Below, in pieces: positions 32,515-44,945 of a stretch of 64,000 nucleotides of DNA (its first letter is position 1; the number at the start of each line of letters is the position of its first letter). Where the stretch lies: contig OX442314.1 of the NCBI GenBank assembly GCA_949358305.1, forward strand, positions 57,731,369 through 57,795,368, given 5' to 3'. The position numbers and the translations under genes were made by a program. Under the pieces are notes generated by a model. It was given only the letters and a program-made list of their open reading frames with translations, was not told the DNA's origin and did no database searches. This stretch comes from Strigamia acuminata. Lineage: Eukaryota; Arthropoda; Chilopoda; Geophilomorpha; Linotaeniidae.

Positions 32515-32877
32515 TGTAAATTTCCAGCAAGGAAAGAACACTCACGTGATGTACGAGTTCGAAATTTGGAGTCGGGGTCGGATTTTGTCAAGTTTAGTTC
32601 ATGTTGTCGCGGAGCAAAAAGCAAACGTGTGTTAACAGGTTAAACTTTATTTGCACAGTAAAGAAACTGGGTTTTTACAAAAGGTAATTGGTTTCTAAGA
32701 AAAAAGGGGTTGGGGTATTCGAGTTCAGGGGTCAACGTTCGGGGATGCAAAAAGAAGAGTCACTCAGTGGTGACCAAAAGAACTAAGTAAAGAAAACAAT
32801 ACATCAAACAAATCAAATATCGCAAATAAATCAAACTAACAACAAATATAAATTGCACTTGCAGTTGAAATTTCACA
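32515..32877 (-). repeat. 5' LTR of the BEL/Pao element
   Basis: Identical to 26,627-26,989. The sense-strand start is at 32,877. Confidence 0.95.
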
Positions 32878-32882
32878 GAGCA

Positions 32883-33971
32883 GGAATAAATCAATTTGCT
32901 AGGGACATCTAGGGATAAATTTGGTAATAGATCTGAGCAGATCAACGCCACCTGGCGGAAGAGATGAGCAAAAGGCGCCATTTTCTAAACGGAGCGCGTG
33001 GTAGAATTACGCCGAAGTCTTTAAACTGCCTAAATTTTACAGGAAATTACGCGAATTTGATTTATAACAGCTCTTAGCGAAGCATTCGCTTAAATACAAA
33101 TAAATTTCAAATACCGAATTAAATCTTAAGGCTAAGTGGCGGGTAAATGTGCGTGTCACGTGGCGATCCTACATATGAACATGCGTCCATTTACCAATAA
33201 TATACATTTTGCGAGTGCTAATCACTAATTTCGACAGATAACTTACGCGTTTGAAGTAACTACGAGTAAAGAACGAGATCTTTCCGAAAAGTAGCGAAGC
33301 GAACGCTTTCGACGCGGCCGTGCTGAATAACCAAGTGAGAAACGATCGGAACGGATCGTACGATCAGCGATAAATTAGCGATGAAATCGAAACTAAACAA
33401 AATTAAACACAACAATCGGTAAATTATTACCGTAAAATCAATTACAAGAGCAAATAACTACCGAATTTTGGTGAAAACAACGGAAATCCAACTATCGGGT
33501 CGATTAAGCGAGATGATCGAAGTGAAACTAACGTGTTACGAAGTGACAAGTCAAGACTGGACAACGGATGTAAGTCGAGATACTAAGGGATTTGTCGAGA
33601 ACAATAGCGTGGCCGATGACGTCAGAAAGGGTAACGCCGAGCGTAGTAAGAATCACAAATTCTGAGTTCGAGATGGAGTCAAGGTTCGACCACTAATTGT
33701 TTTCAGCTGAGAATGTAGCCTGATCTTTTAATCCGAAGGTAGGAAGTTGGAAGTAGGGGAATTCTTGACCCATATACATAAAACTTGAAATAAATAACTA
33801 TCCTGGGGAAAACGAATAAAATCAAAAGTGCGGAATTACCAAACTAGGCTTTACTAATGTGAATTCGAACTGTCCTAATTAATTTGGAGTAATCAAAAAC
33901 AAAATAATCAAATAAATAACTTGGCTAAGTTCAATTCCAAATGAAAATCTACAACAACGAGATTCGAAATC
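32883..33971. other. pol-ORF3 spacer of the large Gypsy element
   Basis: AT-rich, without a recognisable ORF. It continues at 26,560-26,621 beyond the BEL insertion, so the native spacer is about 1.15 kb. Confidence 0.5.
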
Positions 33972-34581
33972 TTACGCGGGATTCTCGGAATCGAGACACC
34001 TGACAAAATCTTTAGTGTAACGTGGGTTGGCAACACGTGGTCGCTTCGAAGTTCGGGGTTCGACGTCATCACGTCTCGGCGTTACAATACGCGTGGTAAG
34101 CGGAGTGACGTCAGTCGCGAGTTCCATTGGTTCCGCTTGCTCCGAACTTGGACTTGGTAAATTTTCATCATTTTCCATCCAACTGGGAGTCGGGTGTGCC
34201 GAATCTGTGCCGTGTGTTTGGTTTTCGACCCACTCTTCAATCGGGTATTCCGGTAAATAAGGGGTAAGGTGTTTGATATTAATAGAATTTTCTATTGTTC
34301 CATCTTCGAGTTTTTCCAGGCGATAAGCGGTACCGCCTAGTATCTTTATGATTTTCCAGGGACCGTCTCTCACTTCAGCCATTTTTGCGGAAAATTGCCG
34401 GTCGGCATTTGACAAGTGATGCGTCTTTCGCCAAACTAAATCGTCTAAATCGAACGTTCCGATCCGGTATTTCTTGTGATGAATTTTCCTATGTTTCTCA
34501 TAGTTTTCTTGAATTTTAGTGAACATCACGTTTTGGGCGAGGCGAATTGTATTCTGAATCGACGCGATATACGGTATAATT
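33972..34581 (-). CDS. pol of the large Gypsy element, C-terminal segment (integrase C-domain)
   Basis: It continues the pol frame downstream of the MITE. The residues after the insertion (IPYIASIQNT, then MMFTKIQENYEKH) line up with the equivalent region of the second Gypsy pol at 62,348. It contains the integrase C-terminal region (DLDDLVWRKTHHLSNA, DGPWKIIKILGGTAYRLEKLED) and a Ser/Pro/Glu-rich tail ending in a basic segment. Removing the MITE and one AATT copy leaves this piece in frame with the segment starting at 35,214. Confidence 0.88.
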
Positions 34582-35209
34582 TTACTTTACTGGCCACCTC
34601 TCAGATCATCTCCAAAATATGGATATAGGGGTATTGAAGGGTGAAAAAACGAATGGCGTTGACGGTTTTTGGGGCAAACGAAAGCGGAAGCGGAAATCAA
34701 GAGTTTATTAGTAGTTGGTTTATACTGGTGAGGTTAGGTTAAGCATTGGAATTATGTGACCCATTGTTGTTGTTGTCCTTTATGTTGTTGTTGTGTTGCG
34801 GGTTAGGTTAGGTTAGGTGAGGTTAGGTTAGGTGAGGGTACAAACCTGGGATGAAATGGAAACCTTTTTTAGGTGCATGGATGATGAAACTGAACAAATC
34901 TTAGAGTGAAACGAAACGTTTTTATTGTATGAAATCAGGTGGAAAACTGGTACAAAAATAAAGATGGCTGACAATAAGAGCGCACGTGCGTAACAATGCT
35001 GGGGAGAGAATGATTGACAGCTAACAATGAAATTAGGGTTATAAAAATGAGAAAGTAAACATTTGATGGCAATCACTGGTCATTACTCTGCTGTTTTCCG
35101 CTTCCGCTTATGTTTGCCCCAAAAACCGTCAACGCCATTCGTTTTTTCACCCTAGAATACCCCTATATCCAAATTTTGGAGATGATCTGAGAGGTGGCCA
35201 GTAAAGTAA
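34582..35209. mobile_element. MITE with ~118-bp inverted repeats and internal TTAGG arrays, inside pol
   Basis: The left end TTACTTTACTGGCCACC is repeated in inverse at 35,209, and the arms match for about 118 bp with a few mismatches. AATT flanks both ends (34,578-34,581; 35,210-35,213), consistent with a 4-bp duplication, but because it is palindromic the exact border is ambiguous. No coding capacity. Superfamily unknown. Confidence 0.85.
34731..34840. repeat. interstitial (TTAGG)n arrays within the MITE
   Basis: GGTTAGGTTA at about 34,731 and a longer run at 34,800-34,840 with TTAGG units and TGAGG variants. TTAGG is the common arthropod telomere repeat. Confidence 0.85.
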
Positions 35210-35213
35210 AATT

Positions 35214-38200
35214 GTTCCATACTTCTCGGGGTCGTTGGGATCGAGTTTGACGGAATTATTCAACGTATTGGGGTTCCAAGGTGGAGTAACTATTCTCCCA
35301 GAATTTAATAATAATGGCGTTGAGCCTGTTGCCTCTGAAATGGATGTACGTGTTGAGAACGCAAAATCGTGAATAAGTTCGTGCCAATTTTTGTGCACGT
35401 CGCTGAACAGAGCTATCATCACTTTCAAATTTCGGTTGGCCCTTTCAGTTGGGTTGGCCGAGGGATTATAGGTGCTTGTGTGCTTTACTGTTATGCCCTG
35501 TCGTTCACAGAATTTTCTGTAAATCAGGGCGCAGAATTGGGGGCCGTTGTCACTTATAATCTTTTTGGGTGAGCCATGTCTACATGCAACCTCATGTAGC
35601 TTTTCCACAATTATTTTGGCTGAAGCTGTGTGCAGCGCAAATACTTCGATATATTTCGTTGCGTTATCCATGATTACAAGTAACCATTTAAACTTGTTGC
35701 CTGGTTTGGGACCCATTAAATCTACTGTAACTGTTTCCCAAGGAAATGTCATTCCTAAAGGCACGTATTCGCCGGCAAGGGGCTTTCGTTGTAAAGGTTT
35801 ATACATCTGGCAATGTTGACAACCCGTCACATAACCTCGTACGTCACGGGACATACCAAACCAATGATATAACATTTTTGCTCTGTCTAGAGTCTTTGCT
35901 ACACCTGCGTGGCCTGCCATTGGGTGCCCGTGGCACGCAAATAACGCACGCTTAAGTAAACTGCGAGGCATTGCAGCCTTGAACCCATTTCCAGTATCTA
36001 ATAATTCCTCGTCAAATGTCGGAGCGAATCTCGCAAGTAAATCGCCATCCATCATGTAATGGCGACACAACTTTTTAAAATCTCGTAAATGCAATTTATT
36101 ATTTTTGGGCAGCTCATTTTTTGAAATGAACTGAATAATGTCATACAAAAAGGGGTCAGCACGTTGTGCATTTATAATTTCGTCGCGGGAGGGTGGAACC
36201 GTCTTTAACGCGTCTGTGAGTGCAGACATCAAAGTCTCATTGCGTTTGCAATTTTTATCAGTCTTTTTTGTTGTGTCTAAGAAATTTAAAATGTCAGTTG
36301 AAGTTACCTCGTCAGGGCTACCATCCCCCTGTGTTTCAACAGAATTGACATATTCAATTCTGAGGGAACACAACTGTTCTATACTTTCTTTTGAAATATT
36401 AACACTTTTATTTCTATTTCCAGTCCACTCGGGCCAGTATTGGGTCACTTCAGTGTGTTCTACGTGGTCAGTAGACGGGATATGCTCTTCAGAGAGCGGG
36501 GCTCGTGAAAGGGCATCGGCAATTTGATTATATTTGCCCTGGCGGTATTCAATTTTGAACGCGCCGGCCTGCAGTCGTGTGGCCCATCGACCAAATCGTC
36601 CGGAGGGCTCTGGTGACGTCATAAGCCATTTAAGTGCTTGCGCGTCACTTTCCAGCTGAAAAGTGGTGTACTCAAGAAAAGGACGAAAACGGTCGACTGC
36701 CCAAACGACAGCCAAACACTCGAGTTCGGGGGTATTATAGCGGACTTCCGCTCCTTTTAACACTCGGCTAGCGTACGCTGCTGGTTTTAAAACCTTTTTT
36801 CCATTTACGTCTACTTCCTGCATGAGGACAGCTCCAAGACCTGAATGACTAGCGTCTGTCTGAATTACAAACGGCTTATTCAGCTCGGGGCGGAGTAGAC
36901 AACCATCAGTCATTAGTTTTTCTTTTAACAATGCAAACGCATCTTTCTGCTCTTTCTCCCATACAAATGGTAAATCTTTTTTAGTTAAATTAGAAAGGGG
37001 CTTTGCAATGGTGGCATAATTGGGAACAAATTTGCGAAGATATCCCGTCATACCCAGAAATCTCTGGATATCTTTCACCGTTTCGGGAGCGGGAAAATTG
37101 TCAATAGCCAACAATTTTAATGTGTCGGCCTTAGTACCGTCTTTTGTAATTCTGAATCCTAAAAATTTTAACTCGGTTTGCCCAAAACGGGACTTGGTCA
37201 TACTTACAGTGAGGCCGGCGTTACGCAATAATAATAAGACTTGTTTGATGTGCCTAAGGTGCTCCTCCCACGTTTTTGAATATATAATGATGTCGTCCAG
37301 GTAGACCAGACAGAAATCGCCAGCCACCGGGGCTAGAATCTGTTCCATCAAATTTTGGAAAGTAGCGGGGGCGTTGCATAAGCCGAACGGCATGCGCTTG
37401 AATTGGTACTTTCCCATTGGTGTATAAAAAGCAGTAATTGGTCTACTTTCTGGATCCATCTCTACCTGATAGTATCCCTTGACGAGATCCATGCTCGTGA
37501 AATATTTGGCCGCTCCTAAGTACATCAAAATCATGTGGATATCTGGCATGGCGATCGTATCTTGCACGGTCGACGCGTTGATCCATCGATAATCGATACA
37601 GAGACGGTAAGATCCGTCGGGTTTGGATACAATTAGGGGATGAGACACGTAGGGGCCAACCGGAGCTGGTTCGATAAGATCTAGGTCAATCAACTCTTGT
37701 ACCAAAGTCTTAAGTATGGCACGCTTAGTTGGATTGTACATCCGGTATGGAGATTTTCGGGGGTTATCACGCAACATAATGGAGTGCTTAACGATGTGGG
37801 TGCGGCCGGGAGTGTCGCTAAAAACCGACTGGACGCTTTCCAAAACCGCTTTTAATAGAAGACGTTGATCGGGTGTACAATCGGCGTGTGCCACCAGCTT
37901 CTCACTCCAGTCGAGCGAACGCTCAATTTGTCGTGAGAGAGAAGGAATATCCTTTGCGTAAACTGGTGGCACCAAACAATCTTTAGGGACGCCAGGAGGG
38001 GTGACAATTGCGTCATGAGGGTCGAGGTCAGCAATCTCCTCTAAAGTGGTGCTTGCATTCACAAGCGCTTTTCTGACGGCCTTTTTAGCTTTAAATCTCT
38101 TTGAGCGTAAAACCTTTAAGCATTGCTTTTCTAATTGATTAATTTCTTTTTTAGTTGCATAAGGAATCGCTACTTCCGGGTCGTTACCACATCTTGCTAA

Positions 38201-38761
38201 TTGTTCGTCGGGGCGCAAGTATAAAGTTGTTTTGCGCATAAAATTATGCCCGATAGTTAAGTTTGTCACTCTAGGGGGCAGAACGATGAAAGTAAACGGT
38301 GTGTGATGATTTGCCCACTGTGTAGTGAGATCTACCTTGCCTATCGGCTTATGTTTAATTCCAGGGGCAGAAATTCGCACGTTGTTTTTAATTTTACGAA
38401 CAGATTCGTATGGAATGCCAAAGACGGGTAATAATTGTTCGCCTATAAAGCAACTGGTGGCGCCAGAATCTACTAACGCCAAAGAAGGGACTCCATTCAC
38501 GTGAACATTAATTTGGGCGTGGTCAGTGGCTGAGGATGACGCCATAGACATTAAACGTTCCGTGAAACGTTCTTTTAAATCGTAGAGGGGTTCGGGTTTG
38601 GAGGAAAAAGGAAAATCTTCCGATCCTGCCAGGGCAAGGGACATTTTGTTAAAATTTTCGCATAAATTTAAATCTGGATTACGGAGAGGATTATTAAATT
38701 GAATTCCGGTTTTTATTTGGGGCTGAACTATTTGGGCGTCAGTCCCTGTTGTAAGTTTTTT
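35214..38761 (-). CDS. pol of the large Gypsy element, main segment
   Basis: Entered by -1 frameshift from gag at 38,755-38,761. Domains in order: retropepsin (LVDSGATSCFIG), RT (YRMYNPTKRAIL start, LCIDYRWINAST, FKRMPFGLCNAPATFQ, YLDDIIIYS), RNase H (IQTDASHSGLGAVL, DALSRAPL at its end), integrase zinc domain (HGHPMAGHAG and CQHCQMYK) and core (VDLMGPKPG, ISDNGPQF, NPTERANR). All catalytic residues are present and no stop occurs over 1180 codons. The frame then runs into the MITE, which adds a false tail from 35,209 down. Clearly Ty3/Gypsy by RT-before-integrase order. Its intactness is notable given the diverged LTRs. Confidence 0.95.
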
Positions 38762-39257
38762 AACTGTGTGCACTCTTTAAGTCCATGGCCGGGCTCTTTG
38801 CAAAGTGGACACTTTGCTAACTCTTGTAATACCTTGGCCAATACTGGATCTTCCACCTTTGTCTTTTTTGCGTCTCCAGAATTGGAATGCGAGTGCGATC
38901 TGTGGTCGCGCTTTTTATTATTGTTATGATCACCATTTGATTTGTAAGTTGGGCATTTATTTCTGAAGTGCTCTTTGCTTCCGCAATTGAAGCAAGTACC
39001 CTTCTCGAACCTCTTAACGTGTTGTTGAATATGATTGTACAATTCCTCACTAGGGGTTTCGGATTCGGAATCGGAAGTCTCAGAATTTTCTGAAGTTTCG
39101 GATCCTGAGGACACGGAAATCTTATTTAAAATTTTCTTGACAGTATTTCTATATTTATTGTGATGATAACGATGTTTGTGTTTGTTATCATGGGATTTAC
39201 TACCATCTGAGTTTTCAGATTTCTTCTCTTCTTTTGTCTCTTTTGGGGTATCAGCTG
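38728..39257 (-). CDS. gag of the large Gypsy element, C-terminal segment (nucleocapsid)
   Basis: It starts where the 10.2-kb element ends and reads ADTPKETKEEKKSEN, a charged Ser/His-rich region, a CCHC knuckle (CFNCGSKEHFRNKC), a basic stretch and a second Cys/His cluster (CPLCKEPGHGLKEC), ending LTPK at a TAG. The codons on either side of the 10.2-kb insertion (AAG ACA GCT on the far side, GAT ACC CCA here) are in frame, so this is the C-terminus of the gag starting at 50,799. It overlaps pol by about 30 nt. Confidence 0.9.
38755..38761 (-). promoter_or_regulatory. -1 ribosomal frameshift site A AAA AAC
   Basis: On the minus strand the gag frame reads TTA AAA AAC. The heptamer fits X XXY YYZ, and the pol frame lies at -1 from here. 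The gag stop follows about 27 nt downstream. The slip is inferred from sequence. Confidence 0.75.
39254..39257. repeat. target-site duplication GCTG, left of the 10.2-kb element
   Basis: Repeated at 49,490-49,493. Frame of the interrupted gag is kept if one copy is removed. Confidence 0.8.
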
Positions 39258-41819
39258 TGTTGCCAGCGGACCGTCGTGGCGAAAGCCACTGGCAAACTAG
39301 TAGCTTTGTAATAAACATTAAAACGATCCCAGCGATGCACGGCGCGTTCTTCCATTCGACTCGGTCGGAAATAATGAGCGATTTGTTTTCGCATATCATA
39401 TTTCCTCACAGATCCGTCGTCAAATTCATCCCTTGGTCCTTGGAAACTGGAATACCGTTCCTTCACAATGAACATGACTCAGAGTAGGAAGTTCTCAAAT
39501 TATGAAGAATCGCTAATGGCGGCGATTCGAATAACGCGCGCGCCTACGGAGGAAATCATATACTCCCGAAGAACTAACAAAATACGATGTTTATTCGTAC
39601 ATAATTAAATCTTAACTGTTCTTACAATGTATAAACTCGTGCCACGGTCTCTAATAACAATAAACGTCAACACGAGAGCACTATTAATAAAATAGATAAC
39701 AATATATCAAAAACCCAATGTCTCAAAACGGCCTCCGTACAACAAAACAAGAACGGCCGTTGAGAGTTCAAATTACACCAAAAAACTTGTCTTTAATATC
39801 GAAAATCGTGCATATAAATAACCCAAACCCTAATGATTATTTAATACAGCGAAAATGACTTGAAAGAAGGTGTAAACCCTCAAAATATAAAACCTCAGCG
39901 AACATTGAATGGAAATCTCGAAAACCCGAAAACTGCTACATTTCGCCACGAGACGTCGCCTAATCAATGTCAACGGAAACTTAATCTAATTGTCGCGTCC
40001 TACTTTGTATAGGTTTAAATAGCGCTAACGTGTAATACTTTACCTGTGATCAATTATGCAAATACCCAAATGAATACCAAATGTATGTAAATAAACAGGT
40101 AATTTATTCACCAGGCTTTATGCCTTTAAAATACACTCAGTATACAACTAAAGTCGACTTGGTCAGAGTCGAACAAAGGATTTCTCAAGATGGCGTCGTC
40201 GGTTCCGCGTGGTCGGCGGAACAAAGGCGGCGTCTCGAGTTGTCGTAAATTCGTCACGGATTCGTCGTCACGGACGCGGTGGAATGCTCTCTCGAGTCTT
40301 CTATCCGTGCCTGTTGTCTAGGGTTTGGTTTAGCGTCGCAGAGGCCTCGTCTAGGAACTTTGGGGTTCCCTACAAAGCACTCGGACACTTACTTCGGCGA
40401 ATAATCGTCTGGGCGATTATTCTGGGTGATTTCACAAGGGCTATTCTCGTGCTTTCGCAGGAATAGCTCGCAAGTGACTTCGTGAGAGTTACAGTTTGCA
40501 CTTTACTCAGCGATCCTCGATCAATCCTAACTTGTAGTTGAAGTTGGCCTGACGGTGAGGTAGTTGCTGTGTTCTTGGTGTCGTTTGTGTAAGTTCTGAC
40601 TTTAGGCGGGAAAACACAGCCTTTTATGCAGTGGGGTGAAGGGCCGGCGATCAACCAATGGGGGCTGACCACCAGCCGCTTCCTCCCCCTCGGGGCACAC
40701 ACCTGCCATGGGGAGGTGGAGCCAACTCGGGGGGGAACGACTCTTCAATCATAGTGACTCAGAGGACAAGTATCCGCCCTGGGGGGACACTTATCCAACT
40801 GGGTCACCACATAATCAATCGCGATTCTCGAATCCCGGACATGGTCACTGTCTTAATACGAAGAAAGAACCCAAATAATGCATTCTCGACACTCGTTGTG
40901 CGCATTTAATAAATCCCTTGCATCGCACGGAATTAAATTCCCATCTCCCGCACTAAACCCAATGCTATTCGCGGGCGAGTTAAAAAACCCGAACTCGACC
41001 GAAAAGATGCACGATGCGCCAAATCACGTGACACTCGACCAAACGATTGAATCTTATCCGAAACACAAAACAACGAAAAAGTAATCAACTAATCAATTCG
41101 AAATCGTATTAAAATCACACAATAAAAACTTAAGTCGAACAAATCTCAATCTGAATCAAATTAAATCTCAATCGAAAACGAGGCTCGTTGCACCAACTGT
41201 CTCCTAATGGCGGTTTTAGCCGATCAACGCTCCTTGGTGACCAACGAAGCTTCGCCTCTGCCCAACGCCGAATCATCGGGTTTCAATCCACGGTAAATTA
41301 CATCCAAAGCTATTCATTTAATCAACGGAGTGATTTCTAACCTAATGCATTTAAATCTACAGGTTCAAACAACATCTTCCCGAGTGCGCTACGAGTTTCG
41401 CCAGACCAAACCGCTTGATAAACTGCGACGATCTCGCCTTATGCTTCGAGACTCATCCTTGCCCTTATCTCCTCAATTATCGACCAAGTGCTTGCATTTA
41501 CCGAGTCAGATAAGTCCCCGAGAAAATAAGCTTTAAACCAACTAGGACCGAAATTAAAAACCTTAACTTTTCCCTTGTAGATGAGCCCGATGCCCGAACT
41601 TAACACAAGATGGCGCTCTGCGCTCACCTCTCATTTCTAACATTGCGAACTCTTCGAGAAATTGAGACCTTCAAAGAAACGAAATGACCGAAACGATTCA
41701 GCGAACCCCGACAACTTACAAGGTAAACATTCCACGAATGGTAACTCGAATCATGCAAATGAACCAAAGTTTCTTTCTCCTTTCCGAATATTAATTTTGT
41801 TGCGTATCTGCTCGCAACA
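39258..41819 (-). repeat. LTR (3' copy) of the LARD-like element
   Basis: 2562 bp, offset 7670 bp from its twin. Every ORF-like stretch in one copy is reproduced exactly in the other. Confidence 0.93.
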
Positions 41820-44694
41820 TCGCTCCCACCAAAAAAGAAGGAAGAAGATAGCGGAGGGAAATTTAAACCTAATAAATTCACATCTCTTTGTTACTAGGAC
41901 AACCCATATAACCTCGCTAATTACCACAGGTGACGCTGTGGAGACGCTTAGTATGAACAACCGTCTCTCTTATCTGTACCCCGCAACCCATCCCCTCTCT
42001 CAGACTCCCATCTCGGACTTTTCTCTTCTTTCCAAGAGACCGAGTTTAAGGACCTAAGAGGGAGGGGAATAGGAAATACAGACACTCTCTATTATTTATG
42101 CAAACAAAACTATTTTCGATTCACAGCTTTTAATCGAAGGACGCCAATGAGATTCGGAAATTCTCTATCCTCTTCAGGGGAAGGAACTTTTTCACAGAAG
42201 GATGCTCTCTCGGAGAATGAGGAACCACCTGACTTCCCTAATCTCGATTGCCTACGCCTCTTGCTAATCTCAACCGGTAGCTTTCTAACGTCCCGTATCG
42301 AGTGAGGTAACACTGCCTTAACTCAAATAGATCTCGCTTCTCTTGAGAAAATCTGATCACCCTTTTAAATTCCAGACTCTAACTCAATTCAACGGACGTC
42401 GTATTCTTACGACTTGTGACTCTCGACACGGCTCAATAACCACCTCACGTGCCGATGTTCTTTGACTACTTTTTCTCTTATTCGGAGACAACGACTTCCG
42501 GACCGCTCAAAATTCCTTTTACAAACCGGAATCGTCTTCTGTTAACTCTCGAATGTCTTAAAAATTCTCTTAAATTCTTAAAAGAGGAAGTCAAGATTGC
42601 CGAACCCGTGGACCCAGCAACAGCGGACCTCTCTTTTATGCTAACCAACTTCACTTGTCTTAGACAACAACTTTTACTATCAGCTCTGTAAATCTCTAAT
42701 ATTTTCCTATCTTAATTCTGCCTTGGAAAACTCCATCAACTTTGTCTAAAAAGAAAACCTTGTCAAGACCAATTATCCCACATTCTACTATTTTCCAATG
42801 GAGGGGTTAGTTTCTTGTTGTTGGGCTTAGGCTAAGCACCCTGTATGTTATTTCCCGTGTTAATTGTTTGAGGTAAGAGTGAGGGAGGCTATGAGGACTC
42901 TTCTATTTGTTATTTTTTCCACAATATAAAATCTTAGGATTAGGAAAACAGGAAATTGATCAAAAAAGTTTAGTGACCGTTCCTCTTCGGCGACCGACGG
43001 CGTGCACTCCGCCGGTGGCCGGCAGGACTTTCCCGGACACATCTTGTCGTTTCCAATCCCAATTTTATTTTATATATTCATATAATTCCCTCCCGACTCA
43101 AAAAAAAACAAGAAAGGAAACTCTATTGCCAGTCGGGTCCCTACTCCCGTTAACTCAGGCTGGAGGTCTCTAAGGGATTCGAGCAACCCATTGGTGTTTG
43201 TCATCTTGCATGTAAAAAAAAACGAAGAACTATTAGAATCCTAAAGAGAGAAGGAGTATAGAGGGACTTTATATCTGTTTGCGTGTATGAAAACACTGTC
43301 CTTGTCACATTAGATAAGCTGGTGTGAACAGGTCCTGGTATATTCCCGCATTCTTTTCAGCTCTGAACAACTGCATCAATTAGGAGAGCTTTCTATTTTC
43401 GTCTAATCCCGAGGGGAAAAGCGATTCATTCATCTAAATGGCTTGAAACTTCTATTATCTAGTTTGACCGTTATGAAGGTTTAAGAGGTCAAGGTTTCCT
43501 ATTCTATTTGCTTCTGTATGTATCTTCTAACCCTAAAAGGACAACGTAACCCATACGTGAACACCGCAATGCGAAGGACTTGTTTGCTAACTTCCGAACA
43601 GAAAGTCTTACAAAGTCATTACTTCACAAATTGAATCGTTTTTCTGAAAATGTCCAGAACTCTCAAGATTCCCAGTGTTCAAAGGCGATTTCAGTTGGCT
43701 GCCCTTGAAGCAGAGCTTTCCAGAGGAAAAAAGGGACGGTGCTTATAACAGAAAAGCTAATCTATCTCTTTTAGAGGAGAACCTATTGAAAAACTTTCTC
43801 GTTCTGTTATTCTTATTCTATGTGTAAAGGATTTTTCTTTTTAGTCAGGGTTTAAGTATGGTATGGATTGATATTTAGGAAGCGACAGCATGTATTTTGA
43901 CACGCTCGGCGCCAAGGAGTAGATCCACTTTTCAGGAGACTTCCCGAAATAAAGTGGCGAACTTTTCTAATACTGAAACTGTCAGGAAAGAAACGACTAA
44001 AGGTTTGAGAAGGAGGAAGGCTTTAATTTCTAAGATGCACCCAGCAGCAATGAATATCTCAACAGATCGGCTCCTGTGGTTTTGACTAATGCCATAAATA
44101 CTACCACCGACTGCTATATTTGACCAACACCTGAATTCGAATGTAATAGAAATTCTAAATTCTTACGTCCAAACTTAATCTGCTCCCCATTTATTTAACT
44201 TGTTCTAACTGTAATATCCTGGAGAATAAGTATTTCTACTGTGAAGATCCTTTATGCTTTCGAAGAAATCGATCGGGAAACTTCCGAAACTTGAAATCAC
44301 TAAATTCTCGAGAGGAATTCTCTGTATTTTCTTAAATAAAGAGCTGTATAAAAGGACTGGAAGCATAAACTAAACCAATTTCTATTTTTCTAAGTGACGA
44401 GAGATTCGGGTTCTTTTCTGTTGGTTCTGGGGTCTTTAATTCTCAATAAACTGGGATTCGCTCCTTTTCTCGACTGAACCTTTTTACTGTCACCTTGTTC
44501 CTTCGGCTGACTTCACACGGCTCTTCCCAACTCAACAACTTCTTCGGACCAACTTGCACCGGACTAACTCTCTAACTGATTGCTTTAAAAAATCCTTTCA
44601 GTTTAACTTTATGATCCCTTTTTATTCTATTAGCTGAAAGCTGATGATTGTTGCCTTTTTCTATTCTACAAGGAGGAAGATGGATCTCTATCTT

Positions 44695-44945
44695 TAGGTT
44701 TGATGGACCACTGTTAACCAACTAAAACCTTTTCTTTAATCTAATACTTGGGTTTGATGGGCCACTGTTAACCAACTAAAACCTTTTCTATTTCTTGAGG
44801 AGTGAATTTAGCGCGAAAGCCTCACGCGTCAATTTCCTTCTCCGCTTTATGCTAGTGAAACTCGACGGACCAACTGTTAACCGACTGAACTTCTTCTCAC
44901 TTTTTCCAGTGAAGCTCGACGGACCAACTGTTAACCGACTGGACT
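44695..44945. repeat. degenerate tandem array inside the LARD-like element
   Basis: Two copies of TTTGATGGRCCACTGTTAACC spaced about 60 bp, followed by two copies of CTCGACGGACCAACTGTTAA spaced about 55 bp. Confidence 0.75.

Larger units (their letters stand above)
26627..32877 (-). mobile_element. complete BEL/Pao retrotransposon (6251 bp)
   Basis: LTRs of 363 bp at 26,627-26,989 and 32,515-32,877 start TG, end CA and look identical base for base. A 5-bp duplication GAGCA flanks the element. The primer-binding site is complementary to tRNA-Phe, and one uninterrupted 1748-codon gag-pol frame fills the interior. Identical LTRs and an intact frame point to a very recent insertion, possibly still mobile. 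It sits in the non-coding gap between pol and ORF3 of the large Gypsy element, 63 bp upstream of the ORF3 ATG. Confidence 0.97.

Noticed and set aside
34731-34840. True telomere or subtelomere
   Set aside because: The TTAGG runs are short, degenerate and enclosed by the MITE's inverted repeats, with retrotransposon pol on both sides.
35147-35213. Last codons of the pol frame (LLYWPPLRSS and following)
   Set aside because: They are read from the inverted end of the MITE. The true C-terminus is at 33,972-34,581.
40209-41627. Several 60-110-codon ORFs duplicated at 47,879-49,297
   Set aside because: They are identical because they lie in the two LTRs of the LARD-like element. No domains and no start-site context, so chance frames.
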